64,000 nucleotides of DNA, taken from Callipepla californica brunnescens. Its lineage: Eukaryota; Chordata; Aves; Galliformes; Odontophoridae. A program made the translations under genes and the position numbers. The stretch lies in NCBI GenBank assembly GCA_023055505.1, contig JALIRH010000006.1, positions 28,617,105 to 28,681,104 on the forward strand, written 5' to 3'. The notes below the pieces were generated by a model. That model was not told the DNA's origin. It made no database searches and was given only the letters and a program-made list of their open reading frames with translations. Every line of letters begins with the position of its first letter. Position 1 is the first letter of the stretch. Of this stretch, positions 1 through 12,600 are shown piece by piece.

Positions 1-3000
1 AAATTACTTTTGCCTTTCTGAAGCCAAGCTAGAAAACCTCTGTTCACCTCTATTATCTACTTCTGGTCTCTGAAGATGCATTACCATATTAATTCATTGC
101 ATTATACAATCTGAGCAACTAAATGAGTTTACCTTATGCCCTCTTAATAGTATTTTCTCTTAATGCTAGCTTTAAGTGATACATTTTAGGGGATACTTGA
201 AGTAGAATGCATCAAGAAAATTTATTTAAATTCAATTTTGCTTACAAATTATGACTTATGCCTTCTTGATGAACCAAGTATGGAAAAACCACACAGCTTC
301 TCCATTGGGGAAACCACTCTTCTCGGCACTGAAACCACTGCTACCTCACATGTAATGCGAGCTTTTACTGAGGCAAAAAGCAGCAGGAGTCAAGAGGGAC
401 TGATGCTGTCAAAGGTACCCATGGCATCATGGGCCAAAAAACATCTGATGGTTCCACCTACGGTCCGATGGAACAAAGGGTGTGCACTTTGATGCTGTGC
501 TGCACATCGTACCCAGTGAGTGTGCCAGGGTATGTGTATTACTGTCTGCATTGTTTGTTACTCGGGATTTTTTTTTAAAGGTTCAACTATTTGATGTTAA
601 CAGCGCCTGGTAGAAGTAGCATTGACTTGTTGCCAGCTGGAAATCTGCTCCTATCTGACCTTCTGATACATACTAAATAGCTTGCTACTTTAGAGGGAAT
701 TTCATCTCATCTTTGTGGCACAGACATAAATTAGTAAATAGTATCTTCATTTGACATGTTCCAATATAAGTACATGATCAGCACAGTCTTTACGTTCAGT
801 AATTTTAATTTTATAGGTTTATCCCTCTGCTAGATATGGTATTCATTTAAACTGACCTAGCTTTATTTGAATTATTGCTCAGATTTGCACAAGTACAAAT
901 GACCTAATCTTCCGAAATACGTTTTCTGATCGACATAAGCAAACAGTCTGAAGAAGCAATTACGTAAAAGAAATGGTCTTAGGCAACAAATGGGTCTATA
1001 AATAAACTAATACATCCTAATCACAGGCTAAAAAAGTGTGACACATCTTCTATAGTTAAAAAAAAATAAAATAGTTGAACTCAATGAAATTTGATGTTTC
1101 TGAAAATAAGAGTCCAAGACTACTCTGGGAAATTGAATACAGTAGAAGCAAGGGCTGCACCAGCCTTTTGCTAGTGTGTAGCCTGCATATGTATGTCTGA
1201 TCAGTGTCACTTCTGAATTTCCAGGTCTGCATAATCAGTGAGAAACTATATGTAAAACCTGCCCATTTTTTATCTGCAACCTGTAGGAGGTCAGGTTTTT
1301 TAAGAAGTTAAAAGGTCTTTCTCTAAAGCAAATGTGCTGCAAAAGTTTGCCATGTTTCTCACCACAAGTGTCTTTTCTATTTTTTCCTTTGCCAGTGCCC
1401 AGGAATTATATTATTTGTTTAGATTTAAGCACTTTTCCCTAAATGCAAGAGGAATGTGAGGAAATATATGTTAAAAATGTACCAGAAGGGGAGCATTTAT
1501 CCACTCATGCTGTCTGGGGAAAAATGTAATTGATAACAGTTAGAAAGATATTACAAGGGCTGTACTATCAGTTGTGTCAATGGTTACAGAAAGAAAAGCA
1601 ATAGATGAAGCTTGGTGCTGGAGAAATCAGTATAGACAAATGATGATTTTCTCACAGTGAATAAATTAAGATTACTTACTGAAGATAATGGGTAGCTACA
1701 CAGTTTTACATTGGTATCAACAGAGTATCAAGACAAGGAAGAAGTTAGGTGAAAATACAAAGGTTGCTTGAGATAAAAAGAAAAAATTATATTGCTAAGG
1801 AAAGAGGAATATGACACTGATCAAAGCACTTTGTGAGAAGACAAAGAAATGCAGTAATGGAGAATGTATGATGTGAGGTAGATGAAAGGGAAGGGAAGCA
1901 TCTGACAAAAAACAGAGATAAACCAATTAAACGAACAGAAAATCTGAAGTTTGAAGGTGAGGACATGTGCTGCTCATCTGCATTTATGTGGAATGGTGTA
2001 AAAAGCATGCCTTTATGAAGGCAGAAAATTGACTTCATACCCTTAAACTGATGACTTTTTATCTGTCTAAACCTTCTAAGTCTTTTGCGCTGACCATTAC
2101 CAGCATTCTGGGATTCAACTGCATTCCTTTAAATTTGCATCAGAGTGGTTTGGGGCACATTCAGTTAAGGTGTTGGATTCTGAGCATGCAGAGTGCAAGG
2201 CTCCACTTTTTCCATAAGGAAACACAAGAATGGGCAAAAGCATTTGAGAGACTTCATTCATATGAAAGAAGCTGACAGAAGGTGATATGTGTTTCTGTCT
2301 CCCACTGTGCTGACAGAAAAGCTGAGTTTGTAGGTATGCCTCTTCAGGATTTAGTCTTAAATAAACCTCTTTACGTGAGATTTGAAGTCAGAATAAGTAT
2401 AAGGCTGGAAACAAAAACCACAAATGAATCAGACATAGAGTATAATTCTAAATGTAATGGATACTTTTTCTACTGCATACCACAGGAAGTTTATAGACTG
2501 TGCAGCCTGGTTCAACATTACTCCTTTTCCAGCTATAAACTTCTGTGCCACCTCTGTCTGAAACCCAGCAACTGCATTTTCATGGAGGGATCCCACCATA
2601 ACACCTTTCCTCTCTAGGTTCAGATCCCTCTTTATTCCCCACTTCTATTTTCAAGCTGAATTTCTGCTTCCTGTTCACACCTGTGCAGCCCCAGCACACC
2701 TCTGCTGCCTTCCAGAGGTGGACTGTGGATAGAAATGAAAAAGCTCAAAGCTAGGATAGCTGACATAGCTCTGTCTAGCGGTACTCACAGATGTTTTCTC
2801 TCCTGTTTTACTTTCTCACAGGTGTGGGTATTGACTATCAGGAAGGTCCATCTTCCCAAATCTCTGAGGATTTTTTATGCTTAGAAACAGGAGTGCCTGT
2901 TTACATTAACCTTGGTAATTGTCCAATATCTGCAGGTAAGCATAGCTTATATGATAAAAGACTCCAGGAGAATAGATTGTTCTCACTTAAATAATGCTAC

Positions 3001-4203
3001 AGTTGCTATGGAGGGGATGCAAAAGTTGGTGTCCAGTTCCTAAGCATCTTCTGTGCTGTGACAGTGAAGGGCATGTGGCTATGAGGAGCACAGAACAGTG
3101 CCACCTGGCAGGGTGGTTGATCTTTGTTGATAGGTTCAGTCCCCACGAAGGGGTTGATGTGTTTGTCCTATCTCCAAGTGACTGCCTATACAGCGTGGGC
3201 AGGAGAAGGGCTTTGCTGATGTAAATAAATACTTTGCTTATGTTGCTCGTGGCAATGCCTTTCTAACTCTGGTGCACAAGATGAGAAGAAGAAATGTGGT
3301 GACTCTGGAGAAACAAGTGCCTTTTAGATGTACAAATAAAGCAGTTATTTACAAATCCCTTGCTGGCAGTGGGGAGGGAGGTAGCACTGGACACAACAGA
3401 GGCAGCACATTAGGCAAATGTTTCAGCTTTGTCTCTAAGATACATGCTGCCCTTTCTAAAATAAATTTATTTGTACCTTAGAGAAAAGGAATCAAAGTGC
3501 TAATACTTACAGGAGGCACACAACATGAAGTGCTGCATTGGATACTTGCTCATTTCCTCAGACTTCTGAGTTTTTCAAATACGTCTCCTTTGCATACTTT
3601 GGAGCATAGAGGATGTTTCCATGGTGACAAATAGATGTTATGTTTATTTACTGGGCAGCAGGGAATGACAATGTCACCAAATGACATTTCTGTTCCTTTT
3701 TTTTTTTTTCCTTTTCTTTTTTTCCTCATCATTCTGAGGGAGATTTGGTTTAGCTAATGAAGCTGGCAGTGGAAGCAGCAGCAGTGTTTCAGATACCTTT
3801 CAGCCTCACTTTGTGTACGTGAGACGAAAGTAGAGAGCTGTTACCGTGGATGTGCGGTTCTCTGATGAGCCCTCCAAAGCCTTTTCTCTATTCTCCACGC
3901 ACAGAGTTTGTGGTGAGCAGGCACTGTCTGCACAGTGACAGGGAGATTTCATGGGAAAGGATCTAAATATTTCTTGCATTAGGTGCATGGCTTTTTTATC
4001 AGTTCTCCCTCACATCTGTTCCTGTCAGTATTGTCCCTAATAACGATCTTTTAGGTAAAGCTCTTCTAGCTCTGGGAAGAAAACAAAAGAAAAACCACAA
4101 ACAAAACCCAAACAAACACAGAATAACCCTTCATATTTGTAATAGGTTGTGGACGGAAGGAAAGAGATTTTCAGGAGGAGGTTTCTGAGAGAAGAAGCCT
4201 TCT
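1..4203. other. non-coding DNA, no gene seen
   Basis: AT-rich sequence with stops in all frames. The longest open frames here are about 60-111 codons, with no recognisable domain, signal peptide or plausible exon structure. A short T-run near 3698-3724 and a CAAA-rich stretch near 4081-4120 are the only low-complexity parts I see. No CR1 tail, mariner terminus or LTR-like sequence was recognised. Old diverged repeats could be hidden here, since I worked by eye. Confidence 0.6.
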
Positions 4204-4415
4204 GGGTGCCACCCACCAGATCAGGCTGCCCAGGGCCCCATCTAACCTGGCCTTGAACACCTCCAGAGGTGGGGCATCACAGCTTCTCTGGGCAGTCTGT
4301 ACCAGCATCTCAGTGCTCTCTGAGTAAAGAATTTCCTCCTAAAATCCAATCTAAATCTTCTCTTGCTGAGGGTGTGAGATTTCTGTAGTCCATCTTTCCT
4401 CCCTCCTAATGTTTG
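4204..4415 (-). mobile_element. CR1 LINE fragment, antisense
   Basis: The plus strand reads as the reverse complement of the CR1 3' region. It contains GGCTGCCCAGGGCCCCAT, then GGCCTTGAACACCTCC, a decayed 'GGGGCATC...CTCTGGGCA' block, and AAGAATTTCCTCCTAA followed by AATCTAAATCTTC. These are well-known stretches of the CR1 region just upstream of its 3' end, so the element lies on the minus strand. It is 5' truncated, as most CR1 copies are, and the terminal octamer tail is absent or has decayed at the 4204 side. The right boundary is uncertain, because similarity fades between about 4395 and 4440. Open frames here on the minus strand are products of the repeat, not host genes. Confidence 0.85.
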
Positions 4416-4858
4416 TGCTTGTGCCGGAGCTGGCCAGTATCTGGCTGTGTCTGGAAAAACAGAGGAGCCAGAGAGACAAGCAGTTTCATGCAGTATTAAC
4501 AAGCAGGAGAGAGAAACTGATGATACTCATCAGAGACAGGCTAGATTTAAGTTTGAATGCTTGACTTAAACTTTTGAAAGTAAGTAAGCTCCTCATGCTT
4601 TGCTTTTCCTTCCATAACAGTTTTGCAGTTTTGCCACTTGAGCTTTCATTGCATGGGGAGCTGCATACATTGTCCATGCAGGTGTGGCTTGACTCTAAGA
4701 AAACACACCAAAAGGGTACTTGTGTTTTTCACAGACTTAACTGATCATCTCAGCAGAAGCAGAATCTGGTCTCCAATCAAAGGATACACAAATCTACACC
4801 CATCCATATGTAGTCAGCACACTCCTAGAGTTTTTTATAGTCTTGCATAAACATACTA
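4416..4858. other. non-coding spacer between CR1 and mariner
   Basis: No gene or recognisable repeat is seen. The spacer separates the antisense CR1 from the mariner element and ends with the TA dinucleotide (4857-4858) that forms the left target site of the mariner. Confidence 0.5.
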
Positions 4859-5410
4859 GGGCTGCTCCAAAAGTAATGCCTCTTATTTCATTACGTTGGC
4901 CCACAACTTCAGAAGTGGATGTTGGTGGTAGAAGTTGAACCTTACCACCAATATTCCACTACATGTTATTTCTGTGTGACAGATGGCAGCAGAGGGAGCA
5001 GTTTAACAGAATGGTGTCTGACATGGAAGTGTGTATGAAGCAAAGGGATGGAACTGAATTCCTCCTTGTGGGAAAAAAATGGCACACACTGACATTCATT
5101 GACACCTGCTGAATGTTTATGGAGGACAAACAGCGGATGTGAGTGCAGTGAGGCAGTGGTGGTGCATTTCAGCAGAGGTGACAGTGATGTGAAAGTCAAG
5201 TCACTTTCTGTTGCCCATGCAGATGTTTATGAGCATGGCATGCAGGTTCTTGTTGACCACTGTCTGAAATGCGCAGCTAATGATGGTGGCTATGCTAAAA
5301 AATATTGTTTTGTAGATGAGAATTTGCTCTACCAAGTAGTGTTATTTTGCTCTTTGTATTTGTTGTCATTTCTATGAAAATAAATAGGAGGCATTACTCT
5401 CAGATCACCC
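4859..5410 (+). mobile_element. mariner-type DNA transposon, internally deleted (Galluhop/Mariner1_GG-like)
   Basis: The left end starts GGGCTGCTCCAAAAGTAATG directly after a TA. The right end, read on the other strand, starts GGGTGATCTGAGAGTAATGC. The two form roughly 29-bp inverted repeats that share AGTAATGCCTC and TATTT. Between them lie decayed transposase pieces. The left half matches the N-terminal helix-turn-helix region in meaning (a MEVCMKQRDGTEFL-like stretch near 5021-5065). After about 5190 the sequence jumps to a C-terminal-like stretch ending in ENLLYQVVLFCSLYLLSF near the right end, followed by a stop. The catalytic aspartate region is missing. At about 552 bp the element is well under half of a typical 1.3-kb mariner, so it cannot encode transposase and could only have moved in trans. 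The right TA target copy is not intact (TT follows 5410). The family name is from memory; mariner membership is more certain. Confidence 0.85.
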
Positions 5411-8400
5411 TTCTATATATAGAGTACTTATACAAAGAGAGGAAAAGGTTGGCCTCTGTAAATGATTACAAATTCAGGACTTAATTTGAACTTGGAAATG
5501 TTTAATTCTTGCAAGTGTTCTGTGTGGTTTTTGTTTTTGCTCCAAATGTTTTGTATTACAGGTCTGTCCTCATTTCCTGAACAGCCCATCTGTGCGTTGG
5601 ACCTTGGACCTTGGATTTGAATTTGCTGTCTCCACTCACACTTGCAGAAAGCTAACCCAGAAAGTATGAAGTACAAACAGAAGCCCATTTGTAGGCCATA
5701 GCAAAGACACTAAAGAATAGGTTCTCTCCTTTAAAATGCTGTAACCCCAATCTTGCACTACTTCTTACTATCAGCAACTTAATTACAGAGATTTTATACT
5801 TATATCTTGAAAACATTTTTGGAGGGCTTGTCTCCCCCTTTTTGACTGTTGGGTCAGGCCCTCCTTAAGCTGGCATATGCCTGCAGTCACAGGAATGAAT
5901 AAGAAAATTCTCTGTGCTGCAAGAAATAAAAAAGATGTGGAACCCTACCCACATCAGCCCCTTCCAAATTGTATTTGTGTGCTTCAGCAAAGAAGTCTTC
6001 AGACTAATGTCAGATGGATCCCCTGGATTGTTATTTCATTGCTCCTGTCATGGGATCAGAAGAGTTTGTGCAGTTGCCTTTGGCTCTGAGGCAAAAAACC
6101 TTGTGGCATGGTGTCAAGAAAAGGAGGAAAGAATAACAAGGAGACAAACGAAACAACTTGGCGAGCCAGAAAATGTGAAGTTGGAGGCAAGCCAGCACTG
6201 TGACACAACACGGACTGTGAAAGGTCCTGGGGCAGCTGGCGTGCTGCTCGCTGTGGGACGTGGGTCTGTGGCAGGGATGTCTGCACCCTCCTCCGGCTCC
6301 CAAGCCCTGGCTGCTCTCATTCACAGTAGGAACATGGGAAGCTGGGCCCAAATGAACTGGGAGCCAAAGTGGGAAAGGAAAATCATGCAGAAAATGTATG
6401 GGGGCATTTGAATTTGAATGACTGACAAGTTCTGTGTTGTCAGAACTATCATTGCATTTGAAAGAAAATGTGGGTACTTGGTTTTGGTCTTGAGAAGAGG
6501 CCCTGAAGAGGAGGCTGACTGCTCTTGGTCTGTAAGCTGGTAAGAAGAAGCTCTGGTGCAACACTACTTCCCGTGAAAGACAATGCTACCAAACAGGGAA
6601 GCTTCAGATAGCATCACTACTTGCTGTAGCATTCTTCAGCTTCTCCTTGTCACAAAATCCTTTGCCTCTTGGAGCTCAGGGACTCACTTATTGGAAACGA
6701 CATATTCTCATACTTGTTTTTTAAGAGTCTGGTCCAAACCCTTTGGAAGTCATTCAGTCAAATGCAATGGTCAATGGCTCCAGGTCACAGTGCCTTTTAT
6801 ATGACTTTGACCAAAAAATTCCTAATGATGTGTTGACACCTCAGCATTCCTCTGAGGCTGCCTTCTCAAGGAATCTGCTCTCCCAGCTCATTTGTTCTAA
6901 TCATTCGCTCATATTGCTTTTCATGCTGAAAAGGGGAAAACTGTCTGCAAATCCACGTCCTGTGGGCTACATATAACTGTGGAAAAACACATATAAATGT
7001 GTTTTGAAAAACTGGTCAACTCACTCCTCCCACAACAGAATCTAGTAAAATCATTCATCTGCTAGTGTTTGGTTATCTCAGCTGCGTCAGATGTAGGAGA
7101 GGCCAGCTTCAAGTAAAAGGCAAAGTAGGGAAATGAAGCACAGGTTCCTCAACAGGACAGAGGAGCAGAAGGCAATCTGAGATGGGCTGGCATCAGAAAA
7201 CCACAGAGAACCATGAAATGGACCTCAGCATTGGACAGTAGCATTATCTGATGGGACTTAAGATGATACAAAAACAAATGTTTCATAGAATAACTAGGCT
7301 GGACATGAAAGCAACATCTGTTCCTGTCTTAGGAACCACCTAACTACTCATCATTGTGAAAGCCTTTTTTTTTTTTTTTTGCAACATAAGGTGTCACTGG
7401 CTGGCAGAATTGTTCAGGAAAGCCAGTCACCCTTCTTAAATTGCCCAAGGCTTATGAAGACTGAGAAACCAGCATTCATGTCTCCGTGACTGAGCTATTG
7501 CATTTCTTGATGAATAGATAATACATTTTCAAATCCTGGTTGTTTATTTAGACTTAAATCCAGACAAGAAAAGTCTAAGCTAAATATGTAGCTTCCTAAA
7601 TCTTCACACAAGGGAGCATGAAAAGGGAAAACCTTCTACAGCTTATGAGCTTTCTTTCACCTACCTGCTCCTTTTCCTCTGCCTATATTCCTCCAGGCAA
7701 AAGATATATCTTCTCTGAGAAAGTGAGATCTTTCCTTTAGTATATTCCCAGATTCAAATTTGACCAAATTGATTAATAAGAAGCTCAGAGGAATATACAA
7801 ATTGCTGCTTCAGTTTAAAAATGGCCTCTTATTCTGTGGAACACATCTAAAAAATGACCGTTCATCCCTTTACTCACATTCTTACCCCATCAACCCCATT
7901 TTCTTACAGTGCTTGATCTTCACTGGGAGAAACTGGAATTTCAAGGTTCAAGATCCAAACGAGACTTCAGTTTGGGCAGACTGGAGTTCATCCTTCCAGT
8001 GGGCTGATGATAAAGGTCCTTTAAAAAACAGCTGTGTGAGTAGAACATAAGTGCTGTTAGAAACTTTCCTTGTACATATCAGAAAAGGTGGTGCTAAAGG
8101 TCCAGAGGGATCACATGGTTTCTTGGTCTCCGTATAATAGGCCCTCATTAATGCACATTTTTTTTGTATAGCCACTCTGCAAGTCAGTGCAATATACATG
8201 GTGTATAGCTATCACTTGTAACTGAAATTGCTCTTTTTCGTTGGTGATCTTTCTGAAAACATTTGCACAGCAACTGCTAATGGAGAAACCTGAAAGGAAG
8301 GGTTAAAATGAATAAAACGTGCATTACACATTATCAGTTATGCACGATGGCATGTGTCAAATAATTTCAAATGCACTTTTTTTTCCAAATTCATTTCCAA

Positions 8401-9578
8401 GAGCTGCTCCAGTCTCCAACACAGAGCACACTGCTGTGGCAGTCATTTCAAATTCTGCTAAATCATTCTGCAACTCTCTAACCAGTGCTAATAGCTTTTA
8501 GGCTGGCTGACAACCTCATGCCAATAGGAAGGCTTGTGCAGGCTCTCAGGTCTTTTATGTGTGTGGGTAAGCAAGAGAGAGCATCACAGATTTAATTTAG
8601 TGCTCTTGGTGGCTTTCAGTAGAATGTGTATTAATCACTTGTGACTTCTGTTTCGTGGGGTGGGAGTTCGTCTGGAGTAAGGGAAAATCAAATGAAGCTC
8701 ATAAAGTTGAAAGTTGCCTTGATTTCATTTGCTGATTTTAAGCAGCAAATTGTTTTTTACCCATCCTTGCATGATAATTGGTAAATGTACTGAAATGGGT
8801 TATTTGAGTTTCGATGGACTCTCTGGGCAATCACATGGTAACTGGAGTTCTGAATGTGCCCTATAGGTATGATTCCTAATTGCATTGCTTCGATAATTTC
8901 TGTATGGGAGAAACGCATTATATTTCAAACTTGGCATCTTGCAGCAAGGAGGCAGGACCATCTCCAGCTGCGTCTGGCACAGGGTCTCGGAGCAGAGGAA
9001 AGGCTGTAGCGCAGCCCTGAAAACACAAGCCATCAGCCCAGCTGCAGGGAGTAAGAAATGCAAGTAAATTACATGAGATGAATGAGGCTCGCTAAGTCTG
9101 CTGGCAACATTACTCTGCAGATGAGAGTCACTTCATCTAACATTGAGCTTTGAATGCTACACTTTAATTTAGTTGAGTAGCAGCATTCTGTTGCCCAGAG
9201 AGACAGGGGCCCTGGGGGGCAATTTATACTATACAATGTTATCGATGTGCACTGCAGAGCACAAATGATCTCTTTATCTGTGGGTGAGATAACTCACCTT
9301 CTGCAGGTGCCTACAAGAGCAGACAGAGCCTGGCTTTGACTCGCACACTGAACATCTGGGTGATCCAAGGTAGGATCAGAGGTGTCCTTCTGAGAGCTGC
9401 CTTTGATCCAAGAAGCTCTAGGACTTTTAATCCAGGCAGACAGTACTGTGTTGGGAACAGCTCTGCAGCAAAAAAAAAAAAAGGGGAAAAATAATTGTCT
9501 GACCACAGCTGCTCCTCTCTCACATAGCTGCTGTTGCCATGACAGCAGTCATCCCTGGTACAGGATGCTCTGGATGGT
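5411..9578. other. non-coding DNA, no gene seen
   Basis: No credible coding sequence. Open frames of 165 codons (plus, 5914-6411) and 177 codons (minus, 6031-6564) overlap each other on opposite strands over a locally GC-richer patch near 6.1-6.4 kb. That pattern fits composition, and neither has a known domain. A run of 16 T occupies 7365-7380. Near 7285-7345 the text 'CATAGAATAACTAGGCTGGA' weakly resembles an antisense CR1 tail but is too decayed to call. The stretches 8.6-8.95 kb and 9.06-9.28 kb are unique and repeat-free, with several homeodomain-like TAAT cores. Confidence 0.55.
7365..7380. repeat. poly-T run (16 T)
   Basis: An uninterrupted run of 16 T lies between AGCC and GCAACATAAGG. 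It could be a length-variable microsatellite. No retroposon body with a matching poly-A tail was recognised next to it. Confidence 0.8.
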
Positions 9579-9634
9579 CTCCTCCTCTTCCTTCTCCTTC
9601 TCCTCCTTCTCTTCTTCCTTTTCCTCATCCTGGG
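9579..9634. repeat. CT-rich low-complexity tract (TCC/TTC)
   Basis: A nearly pure pyrimidine stretch of CTC, CTT and TCC triplets on the plus strand. It creates Ser/Phe-rich and, on the other strand, Lys/Arg-rich artificial open frames (for example the minus-strand frame 9311-9643 with long Arg/Lys runs). It is an imperfect trinucleotide microsatellite rather than coding sequence. Confidence 0.8.
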
Positions 9635-12600
9635 AGCCCACACAGGTGCATTTTGTAGGGTGAGAGCATTTGTTTTATGGTTCTCCCCTTTCAGATATGA
9701 AGAACAACTTTTCTATTCCACTTAGTGTGTTAATGTCAAAGTCTGTTTTCCTTTGCCCATTTTTGTCTTCATTGAATGGTGGCAGCGAGTATGGAATGTA
9801 CACATAATTCTCCCAGTTCTTCTGCGCAGCTGCAGTGACTCTTCCCTGTTTGAACCGCTAAGACATACTGTTGAATTTGGGAGCCCCAACAGTTCTCAAA
9901 CCCTGGCAAACACACAATGGAAATGTGCTGGTAGGGTCATGTTTGCAAAATTCAGTGTATGCAGGATGATGGAACCTGTGAACCAGCCGACCCATCCCCT
10001 ATTCAGTGATAAGCAAAACAAAACAAAAGTATTTCAAAACTATTTCTGCAGTTCACTTTTTTTTTTTTTTTTTTTCCATTCCATTTCTTTTCTAATGAGA
10101 AGAAGGCCTGAACTAGACTTAGGTCCAAGCCAACAGCAGACTTATTGCTTGTGGCTACCAGGAGCCTTGAGTGTTTGTGGTGGCAGGCACAAGTCCCACT
10201 GTGGGTATTGTCTTCTTACTCTCTTTTCCTATGGGTAGTTCTCATGCATAGGGGATAATACAAGTGTGATCTGAAAGTCACAATGGTAGATGTACAACAA
10301 CAGAAGCTTTCTCCGTGAGACTTCTGGGATTCCTGTTTGGGTATATTTATTCTCTCTGCCCCCATGTAAACTTCTAGCTTTGATTTTGACAGCATTACAG
10401 AATTTGACACTATAAATGTAGACTAGGTTTAAAATGGAAATATATTTTGAGAGATACTTTGCTGTTTGCATCCAGACTATATTTAAACTGTCCATTCTCA
10501 GGAAAATTCAGGCAATAAGTAAATAAATAAAAGAAACAAAAATAAAACCCCAAAACTTCAGAAATTCCCTTCAGAAAGGACTTTGAAAAGCCATAAAAAT
10601 GTCTCACTTGAAGTCATTCAGAAGGATGCATAGCTGAGGATGTTAAGTTCAGGCTCTGATACCCACGAGTCACTTCTTCCCAGTTGTTACTGCTGTGGGA
10701 TCCTATTCTGCCCTTGCACCTCAGTGAGTCCTGTTGCAGGATCTGTGGCCATGAGGGTTTTTGACCTCACAATCCCTGTCTGGAAAACATGAAGTTTTTT
10801 TCAGCCCATGATTTTGATGACTGCTAAGCTTCACAGAGAAAATGGAGAGGGAGAAATGGCAAGAAAGCAGACGGTGCTCTGCTGGAGCCCCTGCAAGGTG
10901 AGTGAAAATCACCATCCCTTTTGCTGAAAGGGCCATTTTCAATGAAAAATTGTTCTGTCAGATTTTTTTTTATTTTTTTTTTTCCGACCAGATTTTTCCT
11001 GTGGGTTTTTAGTGCCATTTCTCTATGCTCCTTCTCTTCCCTGTGAGCTGGCATGCTGTCTAACCACTGAGACCTGGTCTTCTGCCTGGTGGACCCAATG
11101 TGTCGCAGATATCCAGGAAGTTGGCACCTTGAGAGAAAGGGAACAAGCAGACAAGAGCTTTCTATTGGGGTGTGGGAGCCTGGGGTTGTGGGATGCTCAT
11201 TCTGCAGTGCCCAGGAGGAGCTGCACAAGCCATTTCCACAGGTTTGTTAGGATTTAGATGTAATCTGTGCTAGGAGTTCTGCCTCCAGTTTCAAACCGCA
11301 GTAAACTATATTGGTGCAGGCCATACTTGGCACTCAATTAGCGTTGCTACATCAATACTGTAAAAAAACCCTCTGCAAATAAGTAGTCATTCAAATAGAA
11401 ATCTCAGAGATATTCAAAGACATCTTTAGCCAGAAACAATTATTGCCACTGCTAACAGTGTCATCTTTCAATGAAAGAGAGCCTGTGCCATGAAATGCCT
11501 GAGACCACATTGTGCTGTGCTGCAGTTCTTGTAGTAGGGTTTGAACCCTGCTGCCAGAAATCCTCTTGGCACTTCCAGTCTGTGCTGTTCTGTATATCGT
11601 GCTGTGGGCTGTTTGGAGGAGATCTTACCTCCCAAATGGAAAGGATAGTAATTCTGTGATTTTGTGATACTTTAGAAGCCCAAAAGGAACCACTATATCA
11701 CCTTAGTCATGTGAGTCAATTGCTTGACTCTTAAAGAAATTATTTTGAATGCTTCTAATGTACTCTGTGTTCTGTGAATGGGTGGTGTTGCAAAGCATAA
11801 TTAAAGCTAAAAAGATACAGAGTCCTGAAACACATGATCTCTCTCACACTGGTTACAACACCAATGTTACTGCAGTTCACTTGAGAAAAATCAACAGCAT
11901 TATTAAAAATATGCTAATCACAGGAACTGCTAACCTACATGATAAGCTAAGTATAAATTAAATTCATTCATTGTACAAAATGGACATTTTATAATATTGA
12001 AATGAGAATGAGATTAGCCAAAATAAAGAATACCCCATTTCAAGTGACATTTATAATTCTGAAGCAGAAGGGCTGGTGACATTACCATTATTATTACAGC
12101 ACTTCCTGCAGTAGTTCTGCTTCAGAGAGGAAAAGGGGGAGAAGCAGTCTAGCACACTGTAGGTGGTTAAGGAATTTCCTGCTACTTTATCAGCCATCTT
12201 GAGCTCCAAATTTAGATCTGTCTGGGGAAAAAGACTGGACTAGGTCAGATCAGCAGGGAATCCATAAGAAAAGGAAAGAATTTTAGTAGGCTAGCAAAAA
12301 GGAAAACCAGCACCTCAAAGAAAAGAATCCTACTCATAAAGTCTCAGCTTTAGCAGGAGAGCTCGTGCACAAGTGTGGAAGCAAGGGAGGTCTCAGAAGA
12401 ATTATCCAAGAGTGAAAACAATAAGTATATGATGTATTAAGTATACTCTTCTGGGTCAGACTTTCAAGCAGTTGTATTTTAAAATAATAATTGAAATAAC
12501 ATGGCTTGTAAAAATTAGCCAGCCTGGTTATGAGCACAATTTTAAGACCTAACTGGTTCATTTTGTTTGCTTAATCTTCTTGTATTAATTGGTTGGTAAT

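Noticed and set aside
5914..6564. Overlapping 165-codon plus and 177-codon minus open frames
   Set aside because: Opposite-strand long frames over the same GC-richer patch are usually a composition effect; neither product shows a known motif.
7283..7350. Possible antisense CR1 tail (CATAGAATAACTAGGCTGGA)
   Set aside because: Only the first 20 or so bases resemble the tail; the following sequence does not match well enough.
9311..9663. Arg/Lys-rich nuclear-signal-like frame
   Set aside because: Produced by the TCC/TTC low-complexity tract and an A-run.
11630..11672. Possible CR1 terminal octamers (ATTCTGTGATTTTGTGAT)
   Set aside because: The preceding sequence lacks the TTCCAACC block expected before the tail.
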